Source: Streptomyces barringtoniae (GTDB lineage: Bacteria > Actinomycetota > Actinomycetes > Streptomycetales > Streptomycetaceae). From it: DNA of 64,000 nt. The position numbers were made by a program, and so were the translations under genes. Under the pieces are notes generated by a model. It worked only from the letters and a program-made list of their open reading frames with translations. It was not told the DNA's origin and searched no databases. Shown one piece after another: positions 52,282-60,998 of the stretch (its first letter is position 1; each line of letters opens with the position of its first letter). The DNA is taken from the NCBI RefSeq assembly GCF_020819595.1, contig NZ_JAJHNP010000009.1, positions 310,001 through 374,000 on the forward strand. The letters run 5' to 3'.

Positions 52282-52719
52282 CTAGGAAGGATCCTTCGTG
52301 GAACCGGAGACCCACTTCGTGCAGTGCCGTATCTGCTTGCTTCCGTCGTACACGGCAACCTGAATTCCGACGTCGAAGATATTTCCGCCCTTGGGCACGG
52401 AGCTGTCGAACTCCTTGTAGGTGCCGTATCCGTCATAGTCGGAGTGCCACGGGAAATAGCTGAAGGTATCCGCGTACGACGCTACCAGCCTTATCTGGAC
52501 GTGATTTCCGTCCGAAGCCTCGTCGTACACCTTCATGGCAAGGCTGGGGATGCTTCTGTCACCGTAGTCCCAGCCGCTGGTCGAAACGGAACCCGAGGCG
52601 CCTGCCGGACTGGTGGAGCAGCTTGCGTAGTGCTGCGCGGCGGCCTGAGACGGACTGGCTGCAAAGCCCACAAGCAGAGCCGAAATGGCGACAGGCAGTC
52701 CGATTCTCGTCTTCTTCAC
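52282..52719 (-). CDS. Small secreted protein, unknown function, A/T-richer patch
   Basis: 145 residues from the GTG at 52719, after GAGGGGTAAAAGAA. Signal peptide: VKKTRIGLPVAISALLVGFAASPSQAAAQ, cleaved after AxA. The mature ~115 residues are beta-rich, Tyr/Ser/Asp-rich, with two cysteines (SCSTSPAG near its start and RHCTKW near its end) likely forming a disulfide; it looks like a compact extracellular beta-sandwich. The gene and its upstream DNA use visibly more A/T than any neighbour (for example the stretch 52700-52800), suggesting recent gain. No family recognised. Confidence 0.7.
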   Translation of the reverse strand: MKKTRIGLPVAISALLVGFAASPSQAAAQHYASCSTSPAGASGSVSTSGWDYGDRSIPSLAMKVYDEASDGNHVQIRLVASYADTFSYFPWHSDYDGYGTYKEFDSSVPKGGNIFDVGIQVAVYDGSKQIRHCTKWVSGSTKDPS

Positions 52720-52880
52720 TTCTTTTACCCCTCGTTTTGGGTGGGTCAATACCCGGTCACGAAACTATCCGGGCTCGATGAATAACGGCAAGATGAACAA
52801 ACTTCACCATTGCGATGAGATGATCTGAAAGGGGTGCAGGCCTCGCGACGCTCACAGCTGAATGCGGCAGGATGTGCCCC

Positions 52881-54425
52881 ATGCCCAGTGCAGAGATGAC
52901 GCCCGCGAGCATGCACGAGCCCGAGCCCGTGCGGCCCGCCACCGCAGAGCCGGTGCGGCCGACCAGTGAGGACGAGATCGCCCGGGCCGGCAGTGAGCTG
53001 ATCGGCGGGCCCCTGGGGCGCCGTGCCCTGCTCGGGACCTCCTGGTGGACCCCCGTTCGGGTTGTCGCGCTCGTGGCGATCGGCATGTTCGCCCTCGGCC
53101 TGGTCCAGAAGGCGCCCTGCTACCACACCGCCTGGTTCTTCGGCGCGAGCAGCCAGTACACGAAGGCCTGCTACTCGGACATCCCGCACCTCTACCAGGG
53201 CCGCGGGTTCGCCGACCATCTCGTGCCGTACTTCGACAGACTCCCGGACGACATGTCCGGGGGCATGGGCTACCTCGAATACCCGGTGCTGACCGGTGTG
53301 TTCATGGAGGTGGCGTCCTGGCTGACCCCGCACAGCGGCAGCATCCAGCACCAGGAGCAGTGGTACTGGTTCGTCAACGCCGGGATGTTGTTGGTGTGCG
53401 CGGCCGTCATCGCCGTCTGTGTGGCCCGCACCCACCGCCGGCGCCCCTGGGACGGCCTGCTGGTCGCCCTGTCGCCCGCCTTCCTGCTCACCGCGACCAT
53501 CAACTGGGACCTGCTGGCGGTGGCTCTCACGGCCGCCGCGATGCTGATGTGGTCCCGGAGCCGTCCCGTCGCCTTCGGTGTCCTCCTGGGCCTCGCCACG
53601 GCAGCCAAGCTCTACCCCGTGTTCCTGCTGGGCCCGCTGCTCGTGCTGTGCTGGCGGGCCGGCAAGTGGCGGGAGTTCGGCCAGGCCGTGGGCGGCGCGG
53701 TGATCGCCTGGTTCGTGGTGAACCTGCCGGTGATGCTCTTCGCCTTCCAGGGCTGGTCGAAGTTCTACACGTTCAGCCAGGAACGGGGCGTCGACTTCGG
53801 CTCGTTCTGGCTGATCTGGGCGCAGAACTCCAGCAACCCGCCGGGCACGGGTTTTGTGAACGCCGCCGCGATGGTGCTGGTGATGCTGTCCTTCCTGGGC
53901 ATCGCCGCTCTGGCGTTCACCGCGCCGCGCCGGCCGCGCTTCGCCCAGCTGGCCTTCCTGCTGGTGGCGGCCTTCATCCTCACCAACAAGGTCTACTCAC
54001 CGCAGTACGTCCTGTGGCTGGTGCCGCTGGCCGTCCTCGCCCGGCCCAAGTGGCGCGACTTCCTGATCTGGCAGGCCTGCGAGGTGGCGTACTTCATGGG
54101 CATCTGGATGTACCTCGCGTACACGACCAGCGGGGACGCCCACAAGGGTCTGCCGACGCTCGGCTATCACTGGACGATCGTGCTGCACCTGGTGGGCACG
54201 CTGTACCTGTGCGCCGTCGTCGTACGGGACATCCTCATGCCGGAGCGGGACGTGGTGCGCCGGTCGGGCGACGACGATCCCTCGGGCGGGGTGCTCGACG
54301 GCGCGCAGGACGTCTTCGTGCTCGGCGCGGCAGCTCATCCGCCCCGGCACGCCGCCCACTTCGAGGGGCCTCAGGTGGACTGGGGGAGGCCGGAGCCGCC
54401 GTCTGCCGAAGGTCGTTCGCTCTGA
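52881..54425 (+). CDS. GT87/DUF2029-like polytopic membrane glycosyltransferase
   Basis: About 514 residues from the ATG at 52881; a GTG three codons earlier is possible and neither has a strong ribosome-binding site. A short acidic N-terminus is followed by helix 1 (VRVVALVAIGMFALGLVQ), a first external loop (CYHTAWFFGASSQYTKACYSDIPHLYQGRGF) with Asp and a two-cysteine set, then about ten more helices; LSPAFLLTATINWDLLAVAL and ATAAKLYPVFLLGPLLVL match polyprenyl-phosphate-mannose/arabinose-type GT-C enzymes. Sugar and acceptor are unknown. A cytoplasmic tail of ~75 residues ends it. Confidence 0.85.
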   Translation: MPSAEMTPASMHEPEPVRPATAEPVRPTSEDEIARAGSELIGGPLGRRALLGTSWWTPVRVVALVAIGMFALGLVQKAPCYHTAWFFGASSQYTKACYSDIPHLYQGRGFADHLVPYFDRLPDDMSGGMGYLEYPVLTGVFMEVASWLTPHSGSIQHQEQWYWFVNAGMLLVCAAVIAVCVARTHRRRPWDGLLVALSPAFLLTATINWDLLAVALTAAAMLMWSRSRPVAFGVLLGLATAAKLYPVFLLGPLLVLCWRAGKWREFGQAVGGAVIAWFVVNLPVMLFAFQGWSKFYTFSQERGVDFGSFWLIWAQNSSNPPGTGFVNAAAMVLVMLSFLGIAALAFTAPRRPRFAQLAFLLVAAFILTNKVYSPQYVLWLVPLAVLARPKWRDFLIWQACEVAYFMGIWMYLAYTTSGDAHKGLPTLGYHWTIVLHLVGTLYLCAVVVRDILMPERDVVRRSGDDDPSGGVLDGAQDVFVLGAAAHPPRHAAHFEGPQVDWGRPEPPSAEGRSL

Positions 54426-54462
54426 GCGAACACACTGTCGGAAGGCCATGAGCAAGCATGAG

Positions 54463-54497
54463 GAAGGCCGTACACGCGGGGAGCGTGTACGGCCTTC
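54463..54497. terminator. Bidirectional 15-bp stem terminator
   Basis: GAAGGCCGTACACGC (54463-54477) pairs perfectly with GCGTGTACGGCCTTC (54483-54497), between the convergent GT87 and racemase-like genes. Confidence 0.85.
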
Positions 54498-54516
54498 TCG
54501 CTGTCCTGAGCCGGGC

Positions 54517-55548
54517 TCAGCGGTCCACGATCCGGTCGAACTGCGTGGTGGTGTGCCGCAGATGGGCCACCAGCTCGTCGCCGACGTGCGGCTCCGGGGC
54601 GTCCGCGGGGACGAACAGGATCGACACCTGCATGTGCGGCGGCTCGGCGAACCAGCGCTGCTTGCCGCCCCAGACGAACGGAGAAAGGTTCCGGTTGACC
54701 GTGGCGAGGCCGGCCCGTGCGACGCCCTTGGCGCGCGGCATGACGCCGTGGAGGGCCTTCGGGGCCTCCAGACCCACCCCGTGCGACGTACCGCCCGCCA
54801 CGACCACCAGGAAGCCGTCGGAGGCCGCCTTCTGCTGCCGGTAGCCGAACCGGTCGCCCTTGGACACGCGCGTGACGTCCAGGACGGCACCGCGGTACTC
54901 GGTGGCCTCGTGGTCCCCCAGCCACAGCCGCGTGCCGATGCGCGCGCGGAACCGGGTCTGCGGGAACTGCTGCTGGAGCCGGATCAGGTCATCGGCCTTG
55001 AGGTGGCTGACGAACATGGTGTGCAGCGGAAGGCGGGCCGCGCGCAGCCGGTCCATCCAGCCGATGACCTCCTCGACGGCGTCCGAGCCATCGGTGCGGT
55101 CCAGCGGCAGATGGATGGCGAACCCCTCCAGCCGGACATTCTCTATGGCTTGGTGCAGCTGGGGCAGGTCCTGCTCGCTGATGCCGTGCCGCTTCATCGA
55201 GGACATCACCTCGATGACGACACGGGCGCCGACGAGGCCGTACACCCCGTCGATGGACGACACCGAGCGCACCACCCGGTCGGGCAGTGGCACGGGCTCC
55301 TCGCCGCGCCGGTACGGCGTCAGCACCAGCAGGTCACCGCCGAAGAAGTCCTTGATGCGCGCGGCCTCGTACGTCGTGCCGACCGCGAGCAGGTCCGCGC
55401 CCAGCCGCGTGGCCTCCTCCGCCAGCCGTTCGTGCCCGAAGCCGTAGCCGTTGCCCTTGCAGACCGGGACCAGGCCCGGGAACTGCTCTTGCACGTGCTT
55501 GTGGTGCGCACGCCAGCGCGCGGTGTCGACGTAGAGCGTGAGCGCCAT
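54517..55548 (-). CDS. Alanine-racemase-like PLP enzyme paired with FemX
   Basis: 343 residues, ATG. The N-terminal PLP barrel is clear: VCKGNGYGFGHERLAEEA with the Schiff-base Lys31, as in the alanine racemase family. However, it is shorter than true Alr (~370-390), and I cannot find the second catalytic Tyr with its usual surroundings in the C-terminal part. So the reaction may differ from Ala racemisation. It follows femX by 83 bases in the same direction, conserved in Streptomyces, suggesting a role in bridge or stem-peptide chemistry. Confidence 0.85.
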   Translation of the reverse strand: MALTLYVDTARWRAHHKHVQEQFPGLVPVCKGNGYGFGHERLAEEATRLGADLLAVGTTYEAARIKDFFGGDLLVLTPYRRGEEPVPLPDRVVRSVSSIDGVYGLVGARVVIEVMSSMKRHGISEQDLPQLHQAIENVRLEGFAIHLPLDRTDGSDAVEEVIGWMDRLRAARLPLHTMFVSHLKADDLIRLQQQFPQTRFRARIGTRLWLGDHEATEYRGAVLDVTRVSKGDRFGYRQQKAASDGFLVVVAGGTSHGVGLEAPKALHGVMPRAKGVARAGLATVNRNLSPFVWGGKQRWFAEPPHMQVSILFVPADAPEPHVGDELVAHLRHTTTQFDRIVDR

Positions 55549-55631
55549 GGCCGGACCCGGAACCTTTCTCGTCGCTGCGGTGTGTCAGAGGTGGGAAAGC
55601 TGTGAACCCTATGGAATCAAACGCCCGTGGT

Positions 55632-56753
55632 TCAACGGCGCGACATGTAGATGTCGAGTGCCTTGTGGAGCAGCTTGTTCAGCGGGAAGTCCCACTCACC
55701 CAGGTACTCGGCGGCCTGACCGCCGGTGCCGACCTTGAACTGGATCAGACCGAACAGGTGGTCCGTCTCGTCCAGGGAGTCGGAGATGCCGCGCAGGTCG
55801 TAGACGGTGGCGCCGAGCGCGTAGGCGTCGCGCAGCATCCGCCACTGCATCGCGTTCGAGGGCCGGACCTCACGGCCGATGTTGTCGGAGGCGCCGTAGG
55901 AGTACCAGACGTGTCCGCCGACGATCAGCATCGTCGCCGCGGACAGGTTCACGCCGTTGTGCCGCGCGAAGTACAGCCGCATCCGGTTCGGGTCCTCGGT
56001 GTTGAGGGCCGTCCACATGCGCTGGAAGTACGACAGCGGGCGGGGCCGGAAGTGGTCGCGCACCGCGGTGATCTCGTACAGCCGCTGCCACTCGGCCAGG
56101 TCCTGGTAGCCGCCCTGGACGACCTCGACGCCGGCCTTCTCGGCCTTCTTGATGTTGCGTCGCCACAGCTGGTTGAAGTTCTTGTGGACCTCTTCCAGGG
56201 AGCGGTTCGCCAGCGGCACCTGGTAGACGTAGCGGGGCTGTACGTCGCCGAAGCCGGCGCCGCCGTCCTCGCCCTGCTGCCAGCCCATGCGGCGCAGCTT
56301 GTCGGCCACCTCGAATGCGCGCGGCTCGATGAAGTCGGCCTCCAGGTCACGCAGGCGCTTGACGTCCTGGTCCTGGATGCCCTTCTTGATGGTCTCGGCG
56401 TTCCAGCGCCGGATGATCACCGGCGGGCCCATCTTCACGGAGAAGGCGCCCTGCTGCTTCAGGTGCGCCAGCATCGGCTGGATCCAGTCGTCCAGATTCG
56501 GCGCGTACCAGTTGATGACCGGGCCCTCGGGAAGGTAGGCGAGGTAGCGCTTGATCTTGGGCAGCTGGCGGTAGAGGACCAGGCCCGCACCGACCAGCTC
56601 GCCGGTGCGGTCGTCGAACCATCCGAGGTTCTCCGAGCGCCACTCAGCCTTCACATCGGCCCAGGCCGGGACCTGCATGTGGCTCGCCGCCGGCAGGCTC
56701 TGGATGTAGGCCAGATGTTGCTCGCGGCTGATGGTCCTCAGGGTCAGGCTCAT
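55632..56753 (-). CDS. femX: FemX-type peptidoglycan bridge aminoacyltransferase
   Basis: 373 residues from ATG 56753, preceded by GAGGAGCGCC. FemABX proteins add amino acids from aminoacyl-tRNA onto lipid-linked wall precursor. Two GNAT-like halves are visible: AYLPEGPVINWY and MGPPVIIRRW in the first, YARHNGVNLSAATMLIVGGHVWYSYGAS and DLRGISDSLDETDHLFGLIQFKVGTGGQAAEYLGEWDFPL (classical C-terminal) in the second. In S. coelicolor FemX adds the first glycine to the LL-diaminopimelate side chain, and VanK substitutes for it during vancomycin resistance. That role is inferred here from family and neighbourhood. Confidence 0.93.
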   Translation of the reverse strand: MSLTLRTISREQHLAYIQSLPAASHMQVPAWADVKAEWRSENLGWFDDRTGELVGAGLVLYRQLPKIKRYLAYLPEGPVINWYAPNLDDWIQPMLAHLKQQGAFSVKMGPPVIIRRWNAETIKKGIQDQDVKRLRDLEADFIEPRAFEVADKLRRMGWQQGEDGGAGFGDVQPRYVYQVPLANRSLEEVHKNFNQLWRRNIKKAEKAGVEVVQGGYQDLAEWQRLYEITAVRDHFRPRPLSYFQRMWTALNTEDPNRMRLYFARHNGVNLSAATMLIVGGHVWYSYGASDNIGREVRPSNAMQWRMLRDAYALGATVYDLRGISDSLDETDHLFGLIQFKVGTGGQAAEYLGEWDFPLNKLLHKALDIYMSRR

Positions 56754-56856
56754 GTCGGGGCGCTCCTCGGGCTGGTGTGTCCCCATGGGTACAGGGGCTC
56801 CGGCTCTCGCGCCGAAGCCTACTGCGCCGTGCGAGCGCCCCGACTGGGCGTACGGC

Positions 56857-57168
56857 TTAGAAGAGGCCGCCGAACAATCCGCCGTTCGCCATGCTGATGA
56901 GGAAACCGACTCCCGAGGCGCCCATCCCCACGACGAGGCCGAAGCGCTCCCGCGTGGTCACCGAGATCCACTGTCCGTAGACACCAACGAGCAGCCCCAC
57001 CAGCCCCGTCCACGAGGACAGCAGGTGCAGGCCGGGGAAGAAGGACGTGATGAATGCCAGCACGCCGAGGACGAGCGTGCCCGCCGTCAGCGCGTCCTGG
57101 AGCGGACGGCGCTTGCCGTCCGTGGCGAAGAGGGAACCGGCGACGTTGGGATGCAATACCTGTGCCAT
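56857..57168 (-). CDS. Small polytopic membrane protein
   Basis: 103 residues from ATG 57168, with a near-perfect AGGAGGTGCCC upstream; a longer frame reaches 57240 without one. Three hydrophobic segments: ALTAGTLVLGVLAFITSFF, LSSWTGLVGLLVGVYGQW and RFGLVVGMGASGVGFLISMA, and a Gly/Leu-rich end (GGLFGGLF). Short and without recognised motif, it lies upstream of femX in the same direction with a 103-base gap. No function can be given. Confidence 0.8.
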   Translation of the reverse strand: MAQVLHPNVAGSLFATDGKRRPLQDALTAGTLVLGVLAFITSFFPGLHLLSSWTGLVGLLVGVYGQWISVTTRERFGLVVGMGASGVGFLISMANGGLFGGLF

Positions 57169-57440
57169 GGGCACCTCCTGCGGAAGACGGCGCACAGTAG
57201 CGCCGTACACACCCGACGTATACAGGGTGACGGCCTTCACGGGCGGATTTCAACCGGAAGCGGGTGTGCGGGTAGTCTGTACCGTCTGCACTGGTGTCTG
57301 CCCACGCCTGCCCAGGTAACACTGCGGGATCCCTCCGAGGCCCCCGATTGTCAGTGGTGGCCGATACCGTTGCGTACGCATCACAACCCTCCTGCCACGG
57401 AACGACCGTGGCCGCTGAGTCCAAAGGAGGTGGGTTCCAC

Positions 57441-57731
57441 ATGCGTCACTACGAGGTGATGGTCATCCTCGACCCCGATCTCGAGGAGCGTGCTGTCTCC
57501 CCGCTGATCGAGAACTTCCTGTCCGTCGTCCGTGACGGCGGCGGCAAGGTTGAGAAGGTCGACACCTGGGGCCGTCGTCGTCTCGCCTACGAGATCAAGA
57601 AGAAGCCCGAGGGCATCTACTCGGTCATCGACCTGCAGGCCGAGCCTGCGGTCGTCAAGGAGCTCGACCGCCAGATGAACCTGAACGAGTCGGTCCTCCG
57701 GACCAAGGTCCTCCGCCCCGAGATGCACTGA
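57441..57731 (+). CDS. rpsF: Ribosomal protein bS6
   Basis: 96 residues from ATG 57441, with AAAGGAGGTG nine bases before; the open frame before it is not coding. MRHYEVMVILDPDLEER and DTWGRRRLAYEIKKKPEGIYSVIDLQA are textbook bS6. It partners bS18, encoded 750 bases downstream, in the 30S platform. First gene of the rpsF-ssb-rpsR-rplI operon. Confidence 0.98.
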   Translation: MRHYEVMVILDPDLEERAVSPLIENFLSVVRDGGGKVEKVDTWGRRRLAYEIKKKPEGIYSVIDLQAEPAVVKELDRQMNLNESVLRTKVLRPEMH

Positions 57732-57809
57732 GCCCTCGCGCTCAGCTGATCTCGGGATTCGAGTAGCAGCACCAAGCAGCCAGCAGCAAACCCGCCGAGA
57801 GGTTCCCCC

Positions 57810-58400
57810 ATGGCAGGCGAGACCGTCATCACGGTCATCGGCAATCTTGTCGATGACCCCGAGCTGCGCTTCACCCCGTCCGGTGCGGCGGTCGCGAAGT
57901 TCCGCGTCGCGTCCACTCCCCGCACCTTCGACCGCCAGACGAACGAGTGGAAGGACGGCGAGAGCCTGTTCCTGACCTGCTCGGTCTGGCGTCAGGCGGC
58001 GGAGAACGTCGCCGAGTCGCTCCAGCGAGGCATGCGCGTCATCGTGCAGGGCCGGCTGAAGCAGCGGTCCTACGAGGACCGCGAGGGCGTCAAGCGCACG
58101 GTCTACGAGCTGGACGTCGAGGAAGTCGGCCCCAGCCTGCGCAACGCCACGGCCAAGGTCACCAAGACCGCCGGTGGCGCTCGCGGTGGCCAGGGTGGTT
58201 ACGGCGGCGGTGGCGGCCAGGGTGGCGGCGGCTGGGGCGGAGGCCCCGGTGGCGGCCAGCAGGGCGGCGGCGCTCCGGCCGACGACCCGTGGGCGACCGG
58301 CGCTCCCGCCGGTGGCAACCAGGGCGCTGGTCAGGCCGGCGGTGGCTGGGGCGGAGGCTCCGGCGGCGGTGGCGGCTACTCGGACGAGCCCCCCTTCTAG
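57810..58400 (+). CDS. ssb: Single-stranded DNA-binding protein
   Basis: 196 residues, ATG. The OB-fold (1-~110) begins AGETVITVIGNLVDDPELRF and includes WRQAAENVAESLQRGMRVIVQGRLKQRSYED. A Gly/Gln-rich flexible linker (~115-185) ends in the acidic tip SDEPPF that binds SSB partner proteins. In the ribosomal operon with rpsF/rpsR, where the essential SSB of streptomycetes (SsbA) is encoded. Likely feeds oriC and replication-fork work with DnaB. Confidence 0.97.
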   Translation: MAGETVITVIGNLVDDPELRFTPSGAAVAKFRVASTPRTFDRQTNEWKDGESLFLTCSVWRQAAENVAESLQRGMRVIVQGRLKQRSYEDREGVKRTVYELDVEEVGPSLRNATAKVTKTAGGARGGQGGYGGGGGQGGGGWGGGPGGGQQGGGAPADDPWATGAPAGGNQGAGQAGGGWGGGSGGGGGYSDEPPF

Positions 58401-58481
58401 GCCTTGGGCCCGGTCCTGCGGGACCGGCCTGGTCGAGGGTGGGTCGTATCCCAAACTTCTTGATCACACAGGAGAAACACC

Positions 58482-58718
58482 ATGGCGAAGCCGCCTGTGC
58501 GCAAGCCGAAGAAGAAGGTCTGCGCTTTCTGCAAGGACAAGGTCACGTACGTGGACTACAAGGACACGAACATGCTGCGGAAGTTCATTTCCGACCGCGG
58601 CAAGATCCGTGCCCGCCGCGTGACCGGCAACTGCACGCAGCACCAGCGTGACGTCGCCACGGCCGTCAAGAACAGCCGTGAGATGGCGCTGCTGCCCTAC
58701 ACGTCCACCGCGCGCTAA
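58482..58718 (+). CDS. rpsR: Ribosomal protein bS18, zinc-type (C+)
   Basis: 78 residues, ATG after AGGAGAAAC. Cysteines 14 and 17 (VCAFCKDK) and 51 with His54 (GNCTQHQ) give a CxxC...CxxH zinc site, so it is the zinc-containing form of bS18. Streptomycetes keep a second, zinc-free copy elsewhere for zinc limitation. Pairs with bS6 on the 30S. Confidence 0.97.
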   Translation: MAKPPVRKPKKKVCAFCKDKVTYVDYKDTNMLRKFISDRGKIRARRVTGNCTQHQRDVATAVKNSREMALLPYTSTAR

Positions 58719-58736
58719 GGGAAGGGTGACCGACTC

Positions 58737-59183
58737 ATGAAGATCATCCTCACCCACGAGGTCTCCGGCCTCGGTGCCGCTGGCGACGTCGTCGACGTCA
58801 AGGACGGTTACGCTCGCAACTACCTGATCCCGCGGAAGTTCGCTATCCGCTGGACCAAGGGTGGCGAGAAGGACGTCGCGCAGATCCGTCGCGCTCGCAA
58901 GATCCACGAGATCCAGACCATCGAGCAGGCCAACCAGGTCAAGGCCCAGCTCGAGGGCGTGAAGGTCCGCCTGGCCGTCCGCTCCGGCGACGCCGGCCGT
59001 CTCTTCGGTTCCGTCACCCCGGCCGACATCGCGTCCGCGATCAAGGCTTCCGGTGGCCCCGAGGTCGACAAGCGCCGCATCGAGCTGTCCGCCCCGATCA
59101 AGACCCTGGGCGCCCACGAGACGTCCGTGCGTCTGCACCCCGAGGTTGCCGCCAAGGTCAACATCGAGGTCGTCGCGGCCTGA
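58737..59183 (+). CDS. rplI: Ribosomal protein bL9
   Basis: 148 residues, ATG 18 bases after rpsR. The N-terminal MKIILTHEVSGLGAAGDVVDVKDGYARNYLIPRKFA is a classic bL9 start; the long central helix and the C-terminal domain (~80-148) follow. Last gene of the operon, ending at a hairpin. Confidence 0.98.
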   Translation: MKIILTHEVSGLGAAGDVVDVKDGYARNYLIPRKFAIRWTKGGEKDVAQIRRARKIHEIQTIEQANQVKAQLEGVKVRLAVRSGDAGRLFGSVTPADIASAIKASGGPEVDKRRIELSAPIKTLGAHETSVRLHPEVAAKVNIEVVAA

Positions 59184-59207
59184 CGCTGCGCTCGGTTTGA
59201 GCAGGTG

Positions 59208-59238
59208 AGAGGGGTCGCCCCTGCGGGGGCGGCCCCTC
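59208..59238. terminator. Hairpin between convergent rplI and MATE genes
   Basis: AGAGGGGTCGCCCC (from 59208) pairs with the GGGGCGGCCCCTCT arm (to 59238), followed by TCGCG. It ends the ribosomal operon. Confidence 0.65.
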
Positions 59239-59280
59239 TTCGCGTGCGGTGCCGGAATTCTCTGCGCGCCGACGCGGCAT

Positions 59281-59294
59281 GTTTCACGTGAAAC
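59281..59294. promoter_or_regulatory. parS site between rplI and the MATE gene
   Basis: A perfect GTTTCACGTGAAAC, intergenic. Confidence 0.93.
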
Positions 59295-59321
59295 CGGGAC
59301 GGTGTGTCCCTGGTGATCCGG

Positions 59322-60659
59322 TCAGCGGGTGGCGCCGGTGACGATCCAGCTACCCGAGCGCATGCGCAGCCACAGGGTCAGCATGCGCATGGTCATCATC
59401 AGCGTCATCGCGGCCCACAGCGCGGTGAGCCCTCCGCCGAGGGCGGGGATGAGCAGGGCGACCGGAGCGAACACCGCGAGCGTGACGACCATGGCTCCGG
59501 CCAGGTACGGCCCGTCGCCGGCGCCCATCAGGATTCCGTCCAGCACGAAGACGATCCCGCAGACGGGTTGCGAGAGCGCCACCATCAGCAGCGCGGGCAC
59601 TGCCGCGTCCTTGACCACGGAGTCGCTGGTGAACAACGGCAGGAACAGCGGACGGGCGGCCACCACGAGCAGACCGAGGACCACACCGGTCGCGATGCCC
59701 CACTGGACCATGCGACGGCAGGCCTCACGCGCTCCTTGCGCGTCGTTCGCACCGAGATAGCGCCCGATGATGGCCTGTCCTGCGATCGCTATCGCGTCGA
59801 GAGCGAAGGCAAGCAGGTTCCACAGGGACAGGATGATCTGGTGGGCGGCGATATCGGCGTCGCCCAGATGCGCCGCGACCGCCGTCGCGATCATCAGGAT
59901 CGCCCGCAGAGACAGCGTGCGGACCAGGAGTGGAACGCCTGCCTGGGCCGAGGCACGGATTCCGGCGGCGTCCGGGCGCAGGGGAGCCTTGTGCCGACGG
60001 GCCCCGCGTACGACCACGGTCAGATAGACGGCTGCCATGCCGCACTGGGCGATGACCGTGCCCCAGGCCGATCCGGCGATGCCGAGCCCGGCGCCGTAGA
60101 CGAGTCCCGCATTCAGGGCGCCGTTGACGACGAAGCCCGCGACGGCAACGTATAGCGGGGTTCTGGTGTTCTGCAGTCCGCGCAGCACTCCCGTCGCGGC
60201 GAGGACGACCAGCATGGCCGGGATGCCCAGCGAGGAGATGCGCAGATACGTCGTGGCGTAGGGGGCCGCGGTCGTGGAGGCGCCGAAGAGGTGCACGAGG
60301 CCGGGGGCCAGGGGAAGGACGACGGCGATGACGGCGATGCCGAGCAGCAGTGCCAGCCAGATGCCGTCCATGCCCTGGCGGATCGCGGCCCGCAGATCGC
60401 CGGCGCCGACGCGCCGGGCCACGGCGGCGGTGGTGGCGTAGGCGAGAAAGACGAAGACGCTCACCGCAGTGGTGAGCAGGGCCGAGGCGACGCCGAGGCC
60501 GGCGAGTTGGGCGGTCCCGAGATGGCCGACGATGGCACTGTCCGCCATGACGAAGAGAGGCTCGGCGACGAGTGCGCCGAAGGCCGGGACGGCCAGCGCG
60601 ACGATCTCTCTGTCGTGCCGCTGTCGGGTGGCCTCGGGTATCGGGGGAGCCTGTGTCAT
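59322..60659 (-). CDS. MATE-family multidrug/metabolite exporter
   Basis: 445 residues from ATG 60659. The minus-strand TAGATT (60672-60667) sits seven bases before it and no Shine-Dalgarno is seen, so it may be leaderless; a GTG two codons earlier is possible. Twelve helices with the MATE internal duplication: IVALAVPAFGALVAEPLFVMADSAIVGHLG in the first half, SLRAILMIATAVAAHLGDADIAAHQI in the second. Members use sodium or proton gradients to export cationic drugs or metabolites. The substrate is unknown. Confidence 0.92.
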   Translation of the reverse strand: MTQAPPIPEATRQRHDREIVALAVPAFGALVAEPLFVMADSAIVGHLGTAQLAGLGVASALLTTAVSVFVFLAYATTAAVARRVGAGDLRAAIRQGMDGIWLALLLGIAVIAVVLPLAPGLVHLFGASTTAAPYATTYLRISSLGIPAMLVVLAATGVLRGLQNTRTPLYVAVAGFVVNGALNAGLVYGAGLGIAGSAWGTVIAQCGMAAVYLTVVVRGARRHKAPLRPDAAGIRASAQAGVPLLVRTLSLRAILMIATAVAAHLGDADIAAHQIILSLWNLLAFALDAIAIAGQAIIGRYLGANDAQGAREACRRMVQWGIATGVVLGLLVVAARPLFLPLFTSDSVVKDAAVPALLMVALSQPVCGIVFVLDGILMGAGDGPYLAGAMVVTLAVFAPVALLIPALGGGLTALWAAMTLMMTMRMLTLWLRMRSGSWIVTGATR

Positions 60660-60847
60660 GTGCACTAATCTAATCGTCCACAGGTAAGTGATGCAATGCG
60701 TTAGTGGTCCTTACGTCTGCTCTCTCGATGTGTCGTTTCGCGCACCGTTCGAAGCGATCTCGGCCCGACTGGAGAAGTTTTTCTTCTGCACAGCCGGTGG
60801 ATGGCAATGGTGCAGGTCAGAGCGATCTTGTGTGCGGACGGGAGGGC

Positions 60848-60936
60848 TTGTTCACAGGGCTGTCCACCGGGTCGTGCACAGGTTTCGGCGAGTTCTCCAC
60901 AGCATCCGGGCCGTCGTCCACATGGCCTGTGGATAA
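60848..60936. promoter_or_regulatory. DnaA-box cluster upstream of dnaB
   Basis: Two full matches: TTCTCCACA at 60893-60901 and TGTGGATAA at 60928-60936 (reverse). One-base-off TTGTTCACA at 60848-60856. Two-base-off TCGTGCACA at 60872-60880 and TCGTCCACA at 60914-60922. This is a dense arrangement for ~90 bases of non-origin DNA, spanning 205-290 bases before the dnaB start. Confidence 0.75.
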
Positions 60937-60998
60937 CCAGATTGGCTGACGGTGCCGACGGGCCTACCGTTGTCCGGCGCCCGCTCCTTCCCTCGGCC

